Source: Carboxydocella sporoproducens DSM 16521
GTDB taxonomy: Bacteria > Bacillota > GCA-003054495 > Carboxydocellales > Carboxydocellaceae
Assembly: GCF_900167165.1 (NCBI RefSeq)
Contig: NZ_FUXM01000001.1
Span: forward strand, 62,001-126,000
DNA: 64,000 nucleotides
Direction: 5' to 3'
Position 1 is the first letter of the stretch, and each line of letters begins with the position of its first letter. Below the pieces are notes generated by a model. The model was given only the letters and a program-made list of their open reading frames with translations. It did no database searches and was not told the origin of the DNA. This document shows positions 20,028-28,063 of the stretch, piece by piece. Both the position numbers and the translations under genes were made by a program.

Positions 20028-20624
20028 TTATTCAATTACCGGACCTTTTTTTTCTTTCGGTACCCCGAAGACCATTATTTCGGCCCGCAACTCTGCCGGT
20101 TGCAGATGAAGAAAGCCAATAGTGGACAAATAGCGGTTGCGATGGCCCATGCCCGGAGAAAAGAGCAGTACTGTCCGCTTTTCCTTTCTTCCCATGGGAC
20201 TGGAAGGACGGAATACCACCTTGCAGGAATCCAGAATGGGCCGGTGACTATGGCCGAAAACGATCATGTCCAGAGGTTCTTCTTCCAGAAAAGGTTCCAC
20301 TGCCAGCTGGTATAGATATTCCAGCTGCTGGCTCTTGTTCATGTGTACCCCCCAGAATTCATCCCCATGAATTAGCCCAAAACGGTAACCCGCCACTTCC
20401 ACGATTTTTCGCCGTGGCAGGTCCAGGCCAAAGCGCTGGCAATCATGGTTGCCAGCTACTGCTTCCACCGGGGCGATGCGGGCCAGTTCCTCCAGGGTCT
20501 CCGGTTGTACTATGTCACCGGCATGAAAAATCATATCCACCCCCTGAATGGCAGTCAGTATACGTTCATTCAGTTTTTCCCGCCGGTCGCCCACATGGGT
20601 ATCAGCCAGGACGGCGATTTTCAC
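20028..20624 (-). CDS. calcineurin-like metallophosphoesterase (YfcE/MJ0936 type)
   Basis: Two-metal phosphodiesterase of about 198 aa. Metal motifs appear in order: LADTHVGD, FHAGDIVQPE, AVAGNHDCQ, LIHGDEF and VFGHSHRP. The last part has a PSSPMGRKEKR-like basic stretch typical of the family. GTG 20624 with AAGGAGGG 8 nt upstream is chosen; the longer frame to 20651 would place that SD inside the gene. It overlaps the CotS-like gene by 23 nt. The natural substrate is unknown. Confidence 0.88.
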   Translation of the reverse strand: MKIAVLADTHVGDRREKLNERILTAIQGVDMIFHAGDIVQPETLEELARIAPVEAVAGNHDCQRFGLDLPRRKIVEVAGYRFGLIHGDEFWGVHMNKSQQLEYLYQLAVEPFLEEEPLDMIVFGHSHRPILDSCKVVFRPSSPMGRKEKRTVLLFSPGMGHRNRYLSTIGFLHLQPAELRAEIMVFGVPKEKKGPVIE

Positions 20625-21693
20625 TGTCTGCTCCCTCCTTACCCAATCCATTTAGCCAGGGAATATATTCTTCCGTCAGGGGGACCTGGGGCAGCTGCTG
20701 GAGCAGAGCCTCCTTGTCCTCATGTCCCGCTACCAGGTCCAGCAATTTCCCGGCCCACTGACATTTATCCCTGGCACTTAGCTGGTCCAGCTGACGATAG
20801 TAGGCTTTGGCCAGCCGCCATTCCTTTTCCGGGAAAGTCAACAAGGCCGTCAACACTTCCACTTCCTCCCGGGTCATTTTTCTTTCCCGGTGATAACTTC
20901 TCAACATGGCAAAGGCCAGAGGCTGGGACCAGTAGTTGCGGCGCAGACTGCGGCGCAGTAGACGCCAGAGATCAACCACCGGCAAATCAACCGCCAGGGA
21001 ATCAAAATCAATCAACCAGCCCTCAGTTTGACCTCCATTCAAGCGCAGGAGAAAATTGCGCATCGCTGTATCCCCATGGCAGAGAGGGGCCAGACCTTCC
21101 CGCTGATAACTTTCCACCAGCTGCTGGTAAAGGGAGTGCCGTACAGCCTCAACCGCCTCCCGGGCCATTTCCAGTAACCATTTTTGCCGGGATAACAGAA
21201 TGATGCTAAACAGATCCCGGTTTCCCTCCTGCCGGGCCAGTTCCAGGGATTGCACCAGTTCCTCCTTTTTTTTCTCCAGTTTCCTGGGCCACTGCCCCAG
21301 CTTATCCTTGCCCTGGCCTACCCGGGCAGCAGGGAACTGGCAGGCCACCCGGTGGAACTGGCCCAGAACGCGACTCACCGCCAGCAGATCTCGTTGCCGG
21401 TAATAGCTGGGTTCCTCTCCATTGACCCAGGTAGTCAGCAGACAGGCCTTCTCTTGCGGTTGTACCAGCCATTGCCCCGTCCGAGTAGGCACCAGCCGGG
21501 CAAAACGGTTAAATCCAGCTGCCAGCAAATATTCCTGGGCCTCTACCAGCAGTTTCAATCGTTCCGGATTGCTACGACTAAACTTGCAGGCAAAAATCCC
21601 TTCCTCTGCCTCCACCCGCCAGGCTGACCGTACCGGAGTCAGTTTTTTGACCGTCAAACCCCACTCCTCTTTCAATAGTTTTTCCAGCTGCAT
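20602..21693 (-). CDS. CotS-family spore coat kinase-like protein (copy 1)
   Basis: 363-aa aminoglycoside-phosphotransferase-fold protein of the CotS/CotI spore coat group. It shows an ATP-binding region (FACKFSRSNPERLKLL), the catalytic loop PLCHGDTAMRNFLL and the metal-binding LIDFDSLAVDLPVVDL in place of a DFG-like motif. The last 45 residues are a low-conservation tail. It starts 1 nt inside the stop of the second CotS-like gene (TGATG), so the two are coupled. Likely expressed in the mother cell during sporulation, by family. Confidence 0.85.
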   Translation of the reverse strand: MQLEKLLKEEWGLTVKKLTPVRSAWRVEAEEGIFACKFSRSNPERLKLLVEAQEYLLAAGFNRFARLVPTRTGQWLVQPQEKACLLTTWVNGEEPSYYRQRDLLAVSRVLGQFHRVACQFPAARVGQGKDKLGQWPRKLEKKKEELVQSLELARQEGNRDLFSIILLSRQKWLLEMAREAVEAVRHSLYQQLVESYQREGLAPLCHGDTAMRNFLLRLNGGQTEGWLIDFDSLAVDLPVVDLWRLLRRSLRRNYWSQPLAFAMLRSYHRERKMTREEVEVLTALLTFPEKEWRLAKAYYRQLDQLSARDKCQWAGKLLDLVAGHEDKEALLQQLPQVPLTEEYIPWLNGLGKEGADSENRRPG

Positions 21694-22736
21694 CAGGCCA
21701 CTCCTCCCCCGCGATAACTGCGCAAACCAAAGTAACGGCCAAACTCTGCCAGGAAATAATGCTTTTCCCCCCGCTGGCGCAAGAGATCTTCCATTCGGAG
21801 CAGAAAATCATTCTGGCTCCAATCCCGTTTTTCCCGGTAGTAACGGTTGACCAGCCGCCAGTAACGCTGGGGAAAAAGCAGAAATGCCTGCAATACCTCG
21901 ATTTCCTCCCGGTTCAGGCTGCGGGCCTGGTTGTAGGCGGCCAGAATCAGACGGGCCTGGTTAAATTTCCAGTGATACCGTCGCATGCTTCGATCCAGCA
22001 AACGGGCCACATCGGCAATATGCAGGTCATAACGGGCATAATCAAAATCAATCAACCAGCCTCTCCCCTCTGCATCGATCAGGAAGTTGCGAGCGGCCAC
22101 ATCCCGGTGAATAAAAGTCCTTTCCCGGGCCGACCAGCTGGCCAGGCTGCGATAGGCACTGCCCTGCAGCATGGTAATGGCCTGCTCCCCCTGCCGCAGG
22201 TAATCATTGACAGAATTCAGGAAAAGGCGGTCAAAGGGGGTAAGTAAATCGCGTTTTCGTACCAGGTCGCGAAATTCCTGCAGTTCCTGCCAGCGTTTCT
22301 CCCAAACCCGGGGCCAGCGCTGCCACATGGCTTTTCCGCCCCCATCTCCGCTGGGCTTGAGCTGGCTGGCTTTCTGGTGAAACTCACCCAGCACCCGGGC
22401 CGCTGCCGTCAGATGGCTCTCCTTGCTGAACCGGCATTTTTTGCCTTCCACCCAGCCAGTAGCGATAAAGGTCAAGGAGCCGATTTGAACATAAGGCTGC
22501 CCGGCCAGGGTGTAGAGAGGCGGAGCCAGCCGCTCAAACCCCCGGCGAAACAGCCAGTCCTGCAAGAACCAGAGGAACTGGATGCGCTCCGGTTTCATGT
22601 CGGTAATTTTCAGAGCCAGGGCACCGCTGGCATAATCCACCCGGTACACATCCTCCTGCAACCTGGTCACCAGCACCGGTTCCACCCCATAGGCCTGGCA
22701 GGCCAGCCGCAGCGCTCGTCCCGTTTCCACAGCCAT
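21693..22736 (-). CDS. CotS-family spore coat kinase-like protein (copy 2)
   Basis: 347-aa CotS-like protein: N-lobe RLQEDVYRVDYASGALALKI, catalytic loop FIHRDVAARNFLID, metal loop WLIDFDYARYDLHIADVARL. It is similar in layout to the next gene, so the pair looks like a tandem duplication. The open frame extends to 23039 through the end of the histidine kinase, but ATG 22736 has GGGAGGC 6 nt upstream and gives the normal N-terminus MAVETGRALRLACQAYG. Confidence 0.86.
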   Translation of the reverse strand: MAVETGRALRLACQAYGVEPVLVTRLQEDVYRVDYASGALALKITDMKPERIQFLWFLQDWLFRRGFERLAPPLYTLAGQPYVQIGSLTFIATGWVEGKKCRFSKESHLTAAARVLGEFHQKASQLKPSGDGGGKAMWQRWPRVWEKRWQELQEFRDLVRKRDLLTPFDRLFLNSVNDYLRQGEQAITMLQGSAYRSLASWSARERTFIHRDVAARNFLIDAEGRGWLIDFDYARYDLHIADVARLLDRSMRRYHWKFNQARLILAAYNQARSLNREEIEVLQAFLLFPQRYWRLVNRYYREKRDWSQNDFLLRMEDLLRQRGEKHYFLAEFGRYFGLRSYRGGGVA

Positions 22737-22780
22737 AATACTGCCTCCCTCCCGGTCATACAGCATCATATGCCGGAAAA

Positions 22781-22812
22781 GGAAAAAAGGTGTAGGCCCT
22801 TGCCTACACCTT
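22781..22812 (-). terminator. terminator after the histidine kinase gene
   Basis: Perfect 11-bp hairpin AAGGTGTAGGC / GCCTACACCTT with a 4-nt loop, then a T-rich tract on the minus strand. Its 5' arm spans the kinase stop codon. It separates the two-component operon from the CotS-like pair. Confidence 0.9.
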
Positions 22813-24285
22813 AGCGGGCAAAAAGATCTGAAATTCGGTACCTTTGCCCTCTTCGCTCTCCACCTTGATACTACCTCCATGGGCCTCCACAATGGAACGG
22901 GCAATAGCCAGTCCCAGGCCTGTTCCGCCCCGCCCCCGGGTGCGGGCCTTGTCCACTTTGTAGAACCGCTCAAAAATATAGGGGATATCCGCTGCAGGAA
23001 TGCCATAACCACTATCCCTGACCTTGATTTTCCAGCCATCTGCTTCCGGCTCAGCCAGCAGGGTCACCTGTCCCCCGGCCGGCGTATGACGCAGAGCATT
23101 ATCCGTCAGGTTGATCAGCACCCTGGTCAGCGCATCATAATCTCCGGTCAGCGGAGGCCCTGGCTGCGCCTCCACTTCCAGACTAATCCCCTGTTCCTGG
23201 GCCCAGGGGCGAAACTTCTGGGCCACCCCGGCCAGCAATTCTTCTACCTGTATAGGCTCCATGCGCAGGGGAGCCTGTCCCGCCTGATAGCGGGCCAGAT
23301 CCAGCAGTTCATTGACCAGACCTTGCATCCGTCTGGTTTCGTCCATAATCACTGCCAGTAATTCCTCCCGGGCTGCCTCATCTGCTGCTAGCCCTTCCTG
23401 CAAGGCCTCAGTGTAACCCTGAATCAAAAACAGCGGGGTGCGCAGTTCATGGGACACATTGGCAATAAAATCCCGGCGCATTTTTTCCAGCCCCTCCTGA
23501 GCCTGCCGGGAACGTTCCAGTTCTTCCCCCAGCTTGTTCAGAGTCTGACCCAGCCGCCCGATTTCATCCTGGGAACTGATTTCCACCCGGCGACTGAAAT
23601 CTCCTTTAATCATGGCAATGGCCACTTCAGTAATAGCCAGCACCGGAGTAGTAATCTTGCGGCTCATCAACAGCCCCAGAACGGTGATTAAAGCCACCGC
23701 CCCCATGGCAGTAGCGCTTAACAGCAGCCGTACCTGCAAGATGGTTTCTGTTATAGGCGCAACCGGTACATAAGCAAACACCCCAACCCGCTGCAAACTG
23801 GTATTACGGCCGCCCCGCCAGGGCCCCATGCCGGGCATGACACTAACCGGCAACTCCACCGGCACCAGGACCATCAACAGAGTCTGCCGTTGACCGGGGA
23901 TATTGCCCTGTTTAATCAATATCCGTCCAGCGTCCAGGGCCTCCAGTTCTTCCTGGCTCAGGCGCGCTCCCCGGGAGAAATGTTCCGGGTTGGAACATCC
24001 CATTACCACACCATGAGAGTTGGTAATACCAATGGTCGAGCCATCTTCTTTACTGAGGATTTCCGCATAGGTATAGGCTTTGGCCCAGTCCCCTTCCTCA
24101 GCCAGTACCTTGCCAACCTGCAGGCTGCGATTGATTAAATCCCGGGCCTGCCAGTTAAAATAGAACTGTTCGAACATGGAACTCAGAACCAGGCCCAGGA
24201 TAATCATTACTCCGACAAACAACAATACCATGGAAAGCCAGAGCTTGACAACGATACTTTCTCTCAGTTGCTTGAGCCAGGTCAT
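22804..24285 (-). CDS. sensor histidine kinase (PhoR/ResE/WalK type)
   Basis: 493-aa membrane kinase. TM1 at about 12-34, an extracytoplasmic sensor of about 145 residues, TM2 at about 184-207, HAMP (MSRKITTPVLAITEVA), then the HisKA H-box FIANVSHELRTP with His279. The ATPase domain has the N-box TDNALRHT, G1 VRDSGYGIP and G2 GRGGTGLGLAIARSIVEAHG. The start overlaps the regulator stop by 4 nt. The signal is unknown; the sensor region has no motif I recognise. Confidence 0.93.
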   Translation of the reverse strand: MTWLKQLRESIVVKLWLSMVLLFVGVMIILGLVLSSMFEQFYFNWQARDLINRSLQVGKVLAEEGDWAKAYTYAEILSKEDGSTIGITNSHGVVMGCSNPEHFSRGARLSQEELEALDAGRILIKQGNIPGQRQTLLMVLVPVELPVSVMPGMGPWRGGRNTSLQRVGVFAYVPVAPITETILQVRLLLSATAMGAVALITVLGLLMSRKITTPVLAITEVAIAMIKGDFSRRVEISSQDEIGRLGQTLNKLGEELERSRQAQEGLEKMRRDFIANVSHELRTPLFLIQGYTEALQEGLAADEAAREELLAVIMDETRRMQGLVNELLDLARYQAGQAPLRMEPIQVEELLAGVAQKFRPWAQEQGISLEVEAQPGPPLTGDYDALTRVLINLTDNALRHTPAGGQVTLLAEPEADGWKIKVRDSGYGIPAADIPYIFERFYKVDKARTRGRGGTGLGLAIARSIVEAHGGSIKVESEEGKGTEFQIFLPAKV

Positions 24286-24980
24286 TTCTTCACCTCAAAC
24301 TTATAGCCCACACCCCAAACGGTGACCACATAGCCTGCTACTTCAGTGCTGATTTTCCCCAGTTTCTCCCGTACCCGTTTGACATGGGTATCCACGGTAC
24401 GCAAATCGCCAAAATAATCATAGCCCCAGACTTTTTCCAGCAGCTGCTCCCGGGTAAATACCCGCCCCTGATGCCGGGCCAGGAAATGGAGCAAATCATA
24501 CTCCAGGGGCGTCAGGGCAACCTCCTGCTGATCCACCAGGATTTTCCGGCTCTCCGGCAAAATGGTAAGGCCAGGAAAACTCAGCCCTTTTTTTTCGCCC
24601 TCCACTGGACTTGAGCCCAGGCTGCGCCGCAAAAGGGCTTTTATGCGCAGCACCAGTTCCTTGGGGCTGAAGGGTTTGACTACGTAATCATCAGCTCCCA
24701 GTTCAAAACCATGAATCCTTTCCTCTTCTTCCCCCCGGGCCGTCAACATGATAATCGGAACCTGGGATTGGCTGCGAATCTGCTGACAGGCCTCCCAGCC
24801 GTCCATGACCGGCATCATCAGATCCAGTACCACCAGGTCCACCCGTTCCTTTCGCACCAGCTCCACTGCCTGCTGGCCGTTTTCCCCCTCCAGGACTTCC
24901 AGTCCTTCTTTTTCCAAAAACAACCTCAACATCCTTCTGATCCGCTCTTCATCATCTACCACCAGTACTCTCGCCATCAT
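24282..24980 (-). CDS. OmpR/PhoB-family response regulator
   Basis: 232 aa. Receiver domain with VVDDEER, phospho-acceptor D53 in VVLDLMMPVMDGWE, Thr in IIMLTARGEEEE and Lys in YVVKPFSPKELVLRI. The C-terminal winged helix includes LTPLEYDLLHFLARHQGRVF and VDTHVKRVREKLG. It starts with ATGATG directly after the queG TAA stop and overlaps the kinase gene, so the operon is queG-regulator-kinase. Confidence 0.95.
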   Translation of the reverse strand: MMARVLVVDDEERIRRMLRLFLEKEGLEVLEGENGQQAVELVRKERVDLVVLDLMMPVMDGWEACQQIRSQSQVPIIMLTARGEEEERIHGFELGADDYVVKPFSPKELVLRIKALLRRSLGSSPVEGEKKGLSFPGLTILPESRKILVDQQEVALTPLEYDLLHFLARHQGRVFTREQLLEKVWGYDYFGDLRTVDTHVKRVREKLGKISTEVAGYVVTVWGVGYKFEVKK

Positions 24981-25802
24981 TTATCCCCCATTATCTTTTT
25001 TATTCCAGTATACCATATTTTTTTGTCCATTCTGTGAAATTGTAATCAGCCTGGCATTGCGCCGGATTACCCCGGCCCCGCGCCAGCCCGCCGCTGTTTT
25101 GCCCCAGCTCTCCTTGAATTGCCGGTTACTTAAACTCAATACCTCATCCACATCTATCCAGCCCCAGTCCCCCATTTTCTTTACCTGCTCCCGGTTATAG
25201 GGACAGACTTTCTGGCAATCATCACAACCGTACAGTCGGGGCGGCAGCAACCTTGCCTCTGCTTCAGTTATGTCCCCTCGCCGCTGACTGACCGCTGAAA
25301 GGCAGCGGCTCACCACCAGCCCCTGTTCAGTCAAGGCGCCACCAGGGCATGCTTCCAAACAGCGCCGACACTGTCCACAACGGCTGCCGGGTTTTTTTTC
25401 TATTTCGTTCTTCCCTCCATCTGCTGGGAAGGGCAATAAAGCTACCCCCAGGTTAACAAAAGAGCCGGCTTGCCAGTGGTAAAACAGGGTATTGCGGCCA
25501 ATCCAGCCCAGGCCGGCTTTTACTGCCAGTTCCTTTTCCGGCCAGGGCCCGCTGTCTACCTGGATTTGTCCTGTTAACCCCATTCGCTGTAAAACTCGTT
25601 CCAGCATTTCCCGCATAACCCGGTGATAATCCTGACCCCAGGCCACCCGGGCCACATAGCCCTGGCACCTTCCCTCCTGTCGACGTTGCCATCCCTGCTC
25701 AGGCATGGCCCTTGCTACTACCAGGGCGGTCTGGCCCTGCCATGAAGTAAAACCAGCAGCCAGAAAACCAGCAGCCAGCGCTGCCTGCCTGATCTGTTCC
25801 AG
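24981..25802 (-). CDS. queG: epoxyqueuosine reductase QueG, shortened, unusual start
   Basis: Cobalamin and double-4Fe-4S reductase that completes queuosine in tRNA. Visible: the DUF1730 region RVAWGQDYHRVMREML, the catalytic-Asp segment VDSGPWPEKELAVKAG, GLGWIGRNTLFYHW, and ferredoxin motifs CGQCRRCLEACP and GCDDCQKVCPYNR. About 273 aa if it starts at CTG 25802 after AGGGGGG; there is no ATG/GTG/TTG in frame between the upstream stop and ATG 25706. The N-terminal segment is shorter than in usual QueG: the stretch between the first helix (AAGFLAAGF) and TALVVARAMP is reduced by about 50 residues. It may be functional or decaying. Confidence 0.8.
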   Translation of the reverse strand: MEQIRQAALAAGFLAAGFTSWQGQTALVVARAMPEQGWQRRQEGRCQGYVARVAWGQDYHRVMREMLERVLQRMGLTGQIQVDSGPWPEKELAVKAGLGWIGRNTLFYHWQAGSFVNLGVALLPFPADGGKNEIEKKPGSRCGQCRRCLEACPGGALTEQGLVVSRCLSAVSQRRGDITEAEARLLPPRLYGCDDCQKVCPYNREQVKKMGDWGWIDVDEVLSLSNRQFKESWGKTAAGWRGAGVIRRNARLITISQNGQKNMVYWNKKDNGG

Positions 25803-25845
25803 TTTAATCCCCCCTGTGTCGCTTTATTCATTTTCTACTATTATA

Positions 25846-25876
25846 ACATAAAAAGAGGAGCGAAAAATCGCTCCTC
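25846..25876 (-). terminator. terminator of the CotF-like genes
   Basis: Perfect 9-bp hairpin GAGGAGCGA / TCGCTCCTC around an A/T loop, 10 nt after the CotF-like stop, followed by TTTTTATG on the minus strand. Confidence 0.9.
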
Positions 25877-25885
25877 CCATTGGTC

Positions 25886-26431
25886 TTAGTATCTGCCGAA
25901 TTGCTGCTGGCCATAACCACCGGCTTGCATCTGGTAATCGGGGTTGGTCTGGGTCCAGTCGTTCATCACCTGTTGCCGCATATTGCTCAGATTGGATTGC
26001 AGCACATTCTGGGCCTGAGCCAGAGATGGGGTCAGGGTTACACCCCCGCCAAAGCCACCCATCTGCTGCTGGCCAAACTGTTGCTGACCAATGGCTTGCT
26101 GGCCAAATTGGCCCATTTGCTGTTGACCCATGGGCTGTTGGCCAAATTGCTGACCAATTCGACTGATGGTGACACCACCGCCCATAACCTGACTGATGGC
26201 ACTCTGAATTTGCTGGGGCTGAGCCGGTTGAACCTGATACCAGCCCCGCTGATTCATGGTATTCCAGAGATCGGACTGAATATTGTGTTCATCATTGAGT
26301 ATGTTAAGTACCGACTGACGCAGGCTGGGATTGGCAGATTCATTGGCAAAATTGTCATAGGCAGAGGTAATGTACTTTTCCGTTACCAGCAAGTCCTGCA
26401 GAAGATCTTTATCTGTCATTTGGCCGAACAT
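25886..26431 (-). CDS. CotF-like spore coat protein with Gln/Gly-rich linker
   Basis: About 181 aa. The N-terminal helical CotF-like domain (DLLVTEKYITSAYDNFANES) is followed by a low-complexity region at about 80-130 built of QQ-M/F-G units (GQQQMGQFGQQ type), then a second helical piece (LAQAQNVLQSNLSNMRQQVM). CotF-family proteins are inner-coat components that pack as ferritin-like helices. ATG 26431 after AAGGAGGTG is chosen over GTG 26440. It follows the small coat gene by 13 nt. Confidence 0.84.
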   Translation of the reverse strand: MFGQMTDKDLLQDLLVTEKYITSAYDNFANESANPSLRQSVLNILNDEHNIQSDLWNTMNQRGWYQVQPAQPQQIQSAISQVMGGGVTISRIGQQFGQQPMGQQQMGQFGQQAIGQQQFGQQQMGGFGGGVTLTPSLAQAQNVLQSNLSNMRQQVMNDWTQTNPDYQMQAGGYGQQQFGRY

Positions 26432-26444
26432 GGCTTTCACCTCC

Positions 26445-26636
26445 TTATTGTCCCAGGAATTGAATCAGGGTATTGTAGTGCTGTTGATGGCGCTGGGCTA
26501 TTTGCTGACACATAGCCCGAATTTGGGGATCAGTAGTTTGAGCTGCATAGCTGTTGAACTTGGCAACCAGCAAGCGCTCATTATTGATCTGGTCCTGCAA
26601 CAGTGTCAGCTCTTTTTGAGACAGTTGGCCAGGCAT
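26445..26636 (-). CDS. small CotF-like coat protein (63 aa)
   Basis: Short all-helical protein (GQLSQKELTLLQDQINNERL...) with the CotF/ferritin-like spacing YAAQTTDPQIRAMCQQIAQR. GGGAGGTG lies 6 nt before ATG 26636, which is preferred over GTG 26645. It probably forms a two-gene sporulation operon with the larger coat gene downstream. Confidence 0.78.
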   Translation of the reverse strand: MPGQLSQKELTLLQDQINNERLLVAKFNSYAAQTTDPQIRAMCQQIAQRHQQHYNTLIQFLGQ

Positions 26637-26719
26637 ATACTTCACCTCCCCAGTAATTTTCCTTTTATAGTGTTATATTTCTAACGAAAAAAATTCATGG
26701 TATTTCATGCCAATTATTA

Positions 26720-26748
26720 TTGACATATGTTCATAATCGTGTTATGTT
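26720..26748 (+). promoter_or_regulatory. promoter of the DUF134/NifX-like gene
   Basis: TTGACA (26720-26725), 17-nt spacer, TATGTT (26743-26748). The AAGGAGGTG ribosome site begins only about 8 nt after the -10 box, so the leader must be very short. Confidence 0.7.
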
Positions 26749-26768
26749 GAAAATAAGGAGGTGATGGA

Positions 26769-27431
26769 ATGGTCCGACCTACCCGGTGTCGACATATTAG
26801 AGCTTTGCCCTGGGCACGCTATTATAAACCGGCAGGTGTTCCTGCTAGCCATTTGCATGATATTGAACTCACCTTTGAAGAATTGGAAGCTATTCGCCTT
26901 AAAGATTATCTGGATCTGGAACAGGCGGAATGTGCCCAGACCATGGGGGTGAGTCGCCCTACTTTTCACCGCCTGCTCAAACAGGCCCGGCAAAAAATCG
27001 CCCATGCCCTGCTCATGGGCCATGGCATACTCATTCACGGAGGAGGCAGATATACGATGAAAATCGCTATACCCACTGAAAACGGTCAGGTTAATCCCCA
27101 TTTCGGTCGTTCCCGGCAGTTTACCATAGTAACAGTGGAAGACAACCAGATTGTCAATAAAGCTCTGGTCGATACAGCCAGCTACCAGCATCAGCACGGC
27201 CGCCTGGCTGAACTGCTGCAATCAGAAGGGGTCAGCGTGGCCTTGGCCAGGGGTATCGGTCAGGGAGCTATGTCTCACTTGCAATCTGCCGGTATTAATG
27301 TCTATTGTGGAGCCAGTGGCACTGTTGAAGAAGCAGTTGCAGCCTTCCTTGCAGGCAAACTGACCAGTGGTACCCCTTCCTGCGGCTGCGGAGGCGGTCA
27401 CAGTCATGGCCACCATCGTCATTCAGATTAA
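26769..27431 (+). CDS. DUF134 helix-turn-helix protein fused to a NifX/NifB-type cofactor domain
   Basis: 220-aa fusion. Residues 1-95 are DUF134: RPTRCRHI, the ELTFEELEAIRLKDY segment and an HTH (CAQTMGVSRPTFHRLLKQAR). From about 97 there is a dinitrogenase iron-molybdenum cofactor-type domain (MKIAIPTENGQVNPHFGRSR, then GIGQGAMSHLQSAGINVY). The tail CGCGGGHSHGHHRHSD is Cys/His-rich and likely binds metal. The two domains are often separate neighbouring genes. A metal- or redox-responsive regulator is likely, but the target is unknown. Confidence 0.88.
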   Translation: MVRPTRCRHIRALPWARYYKPAGVPASHLHDIELTFEELEAIRLKDYLDLEQAECAQTMGVSRPTFHRLLKQARQKIAHALLMGHGILIHGGGRYTMKIAIPTENGQVNPHFGRSRQFTIVTVEDNQIVNKALVDTASYQHQHGRLAELLQSEGVSVALARGIGQGAMSHLQSAGINVYCGASGTVEEAVAAFLAGKLTSGTPSCGCGGGHSHGHHRHSD

Positions 27432-27444
27432 GAGGTGAAATTCA

Positions 27445-28011
27445 ATGGATGCAAAAGAGATCCTGATTGCCGAACATAAACCTATCCTGCTGGTATTAAA
27501 GGCTATTCGCCAGCTTTGTTCTCAGATAGTGGAAGGGGCGGAGGTGGATACCGCCCTCTTCCGGCAGATTATTGAATTTGTCCGCAACTATGCCGATAAA
27601 TATCATCACATGAAAGAAGAAGACCAGCTGTTTAACCGTATGGAAGGAGAAATGGACCAGCGGTTGAAGGATGGTCCCGTGCTGGGCATGCTGGTGGAAC
27701 ATGATCTGGGGCGGCGGTTTATCAGCAAACTGGCGGAAGCTCTCAACCGCTGGGATCAGGGCGATAAGAGTGCCAAACTGGATGTGATTGCCAATGCCAT
27801 CGGCTATGAGCAGTTGTTGCAGGAACACATCCATAAGGAAGACAATGTCATCTATCCTCTGGCCTGGCGTCAACTGGCCCCGGAAACAAAAGAAAGCCTC
27901 AATCGGCTGTTTGCCGAAATTGAGGCTGATCCTGAAAATGCTGCGATCCGGGATAAGTATGTTAATTTTGCCCGGGAACTGGCGGATAGGCTGGGTATTG
28001 AATCAATTTAA
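27445..28011 (+). CDS. hemerythrin-like HHE-domain protein
   Basis: 188-aa four-helix protein with di-iron ligands arranged as in HHE proteins: AEHKPILLVLKAI, ADKYHHMKEEDQLFNRM, MLVEHDLGRRF and LQEHIHKEDNVIYPLAWR. Family members bind O2 or NO or help repair Fe-S centres. It starts 14 nt after the DUF134 fusion, with GAGGTG upstream, so the two form a small operon that may deal with oxygen or iron. Confidence 0.92.
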   Translation: MDAKEILIAEHKPILLVLKAIRQLCSQIVEGAEVDTALFRQIIEFVRNYADKYHHMKEEDQLFNRMEGEMDQRLKDGPVLGMLVEHDLGRRFISKLAEALNRWDQGDKSAKLDVIANAIGYEQLLQEHIHKEDNVIYPLAWRQLAPETKESLNRLFAEIEADPENAAIRDKYVNFARELADRLGIESI

Positions 28012-28020
28012 CAAACGTAA

Positions 28021-28060
28021 ACCCCTCCGGAATAGAAAATTCTTCCAGAGGGGCTTTTTT
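28021..28060 (+). terminator. terminator after the hemerythrin gene (bidirectional with oppF)
   Basis: CCCCTCCGGAA / TTCCAGAGGGG arms with one mismatch, followed by CTTTTTTC. It lies between the convergent hemerythrin and oppF genes. The minus-strand side ends in GGGGTTTACG, so termination there is weaker. Confidence 0.82.
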
Positions 28061-28063
28061 CAT

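Noticed and set aside
22736-23039. N-terminal 101-residue extension of the second CotS-like ORF
   Set aside because: It runs through the histidine kinase end and the terminator; an SD and normal start at 22736 are better.
26045-26160. Repetitive stretch that might resemble a repeat array
   Set aside because: It codes for the QQ/MG low-complexity linker of the CotF-like protein in frame; no constant repeats with unique spacers.
26742-27221. 159-aa minus-strand ORF opposite the DUF134/NifX fusion
   Set aside because: Shadow; no RBS and no motif, and the plus-strand fusion is well supported.
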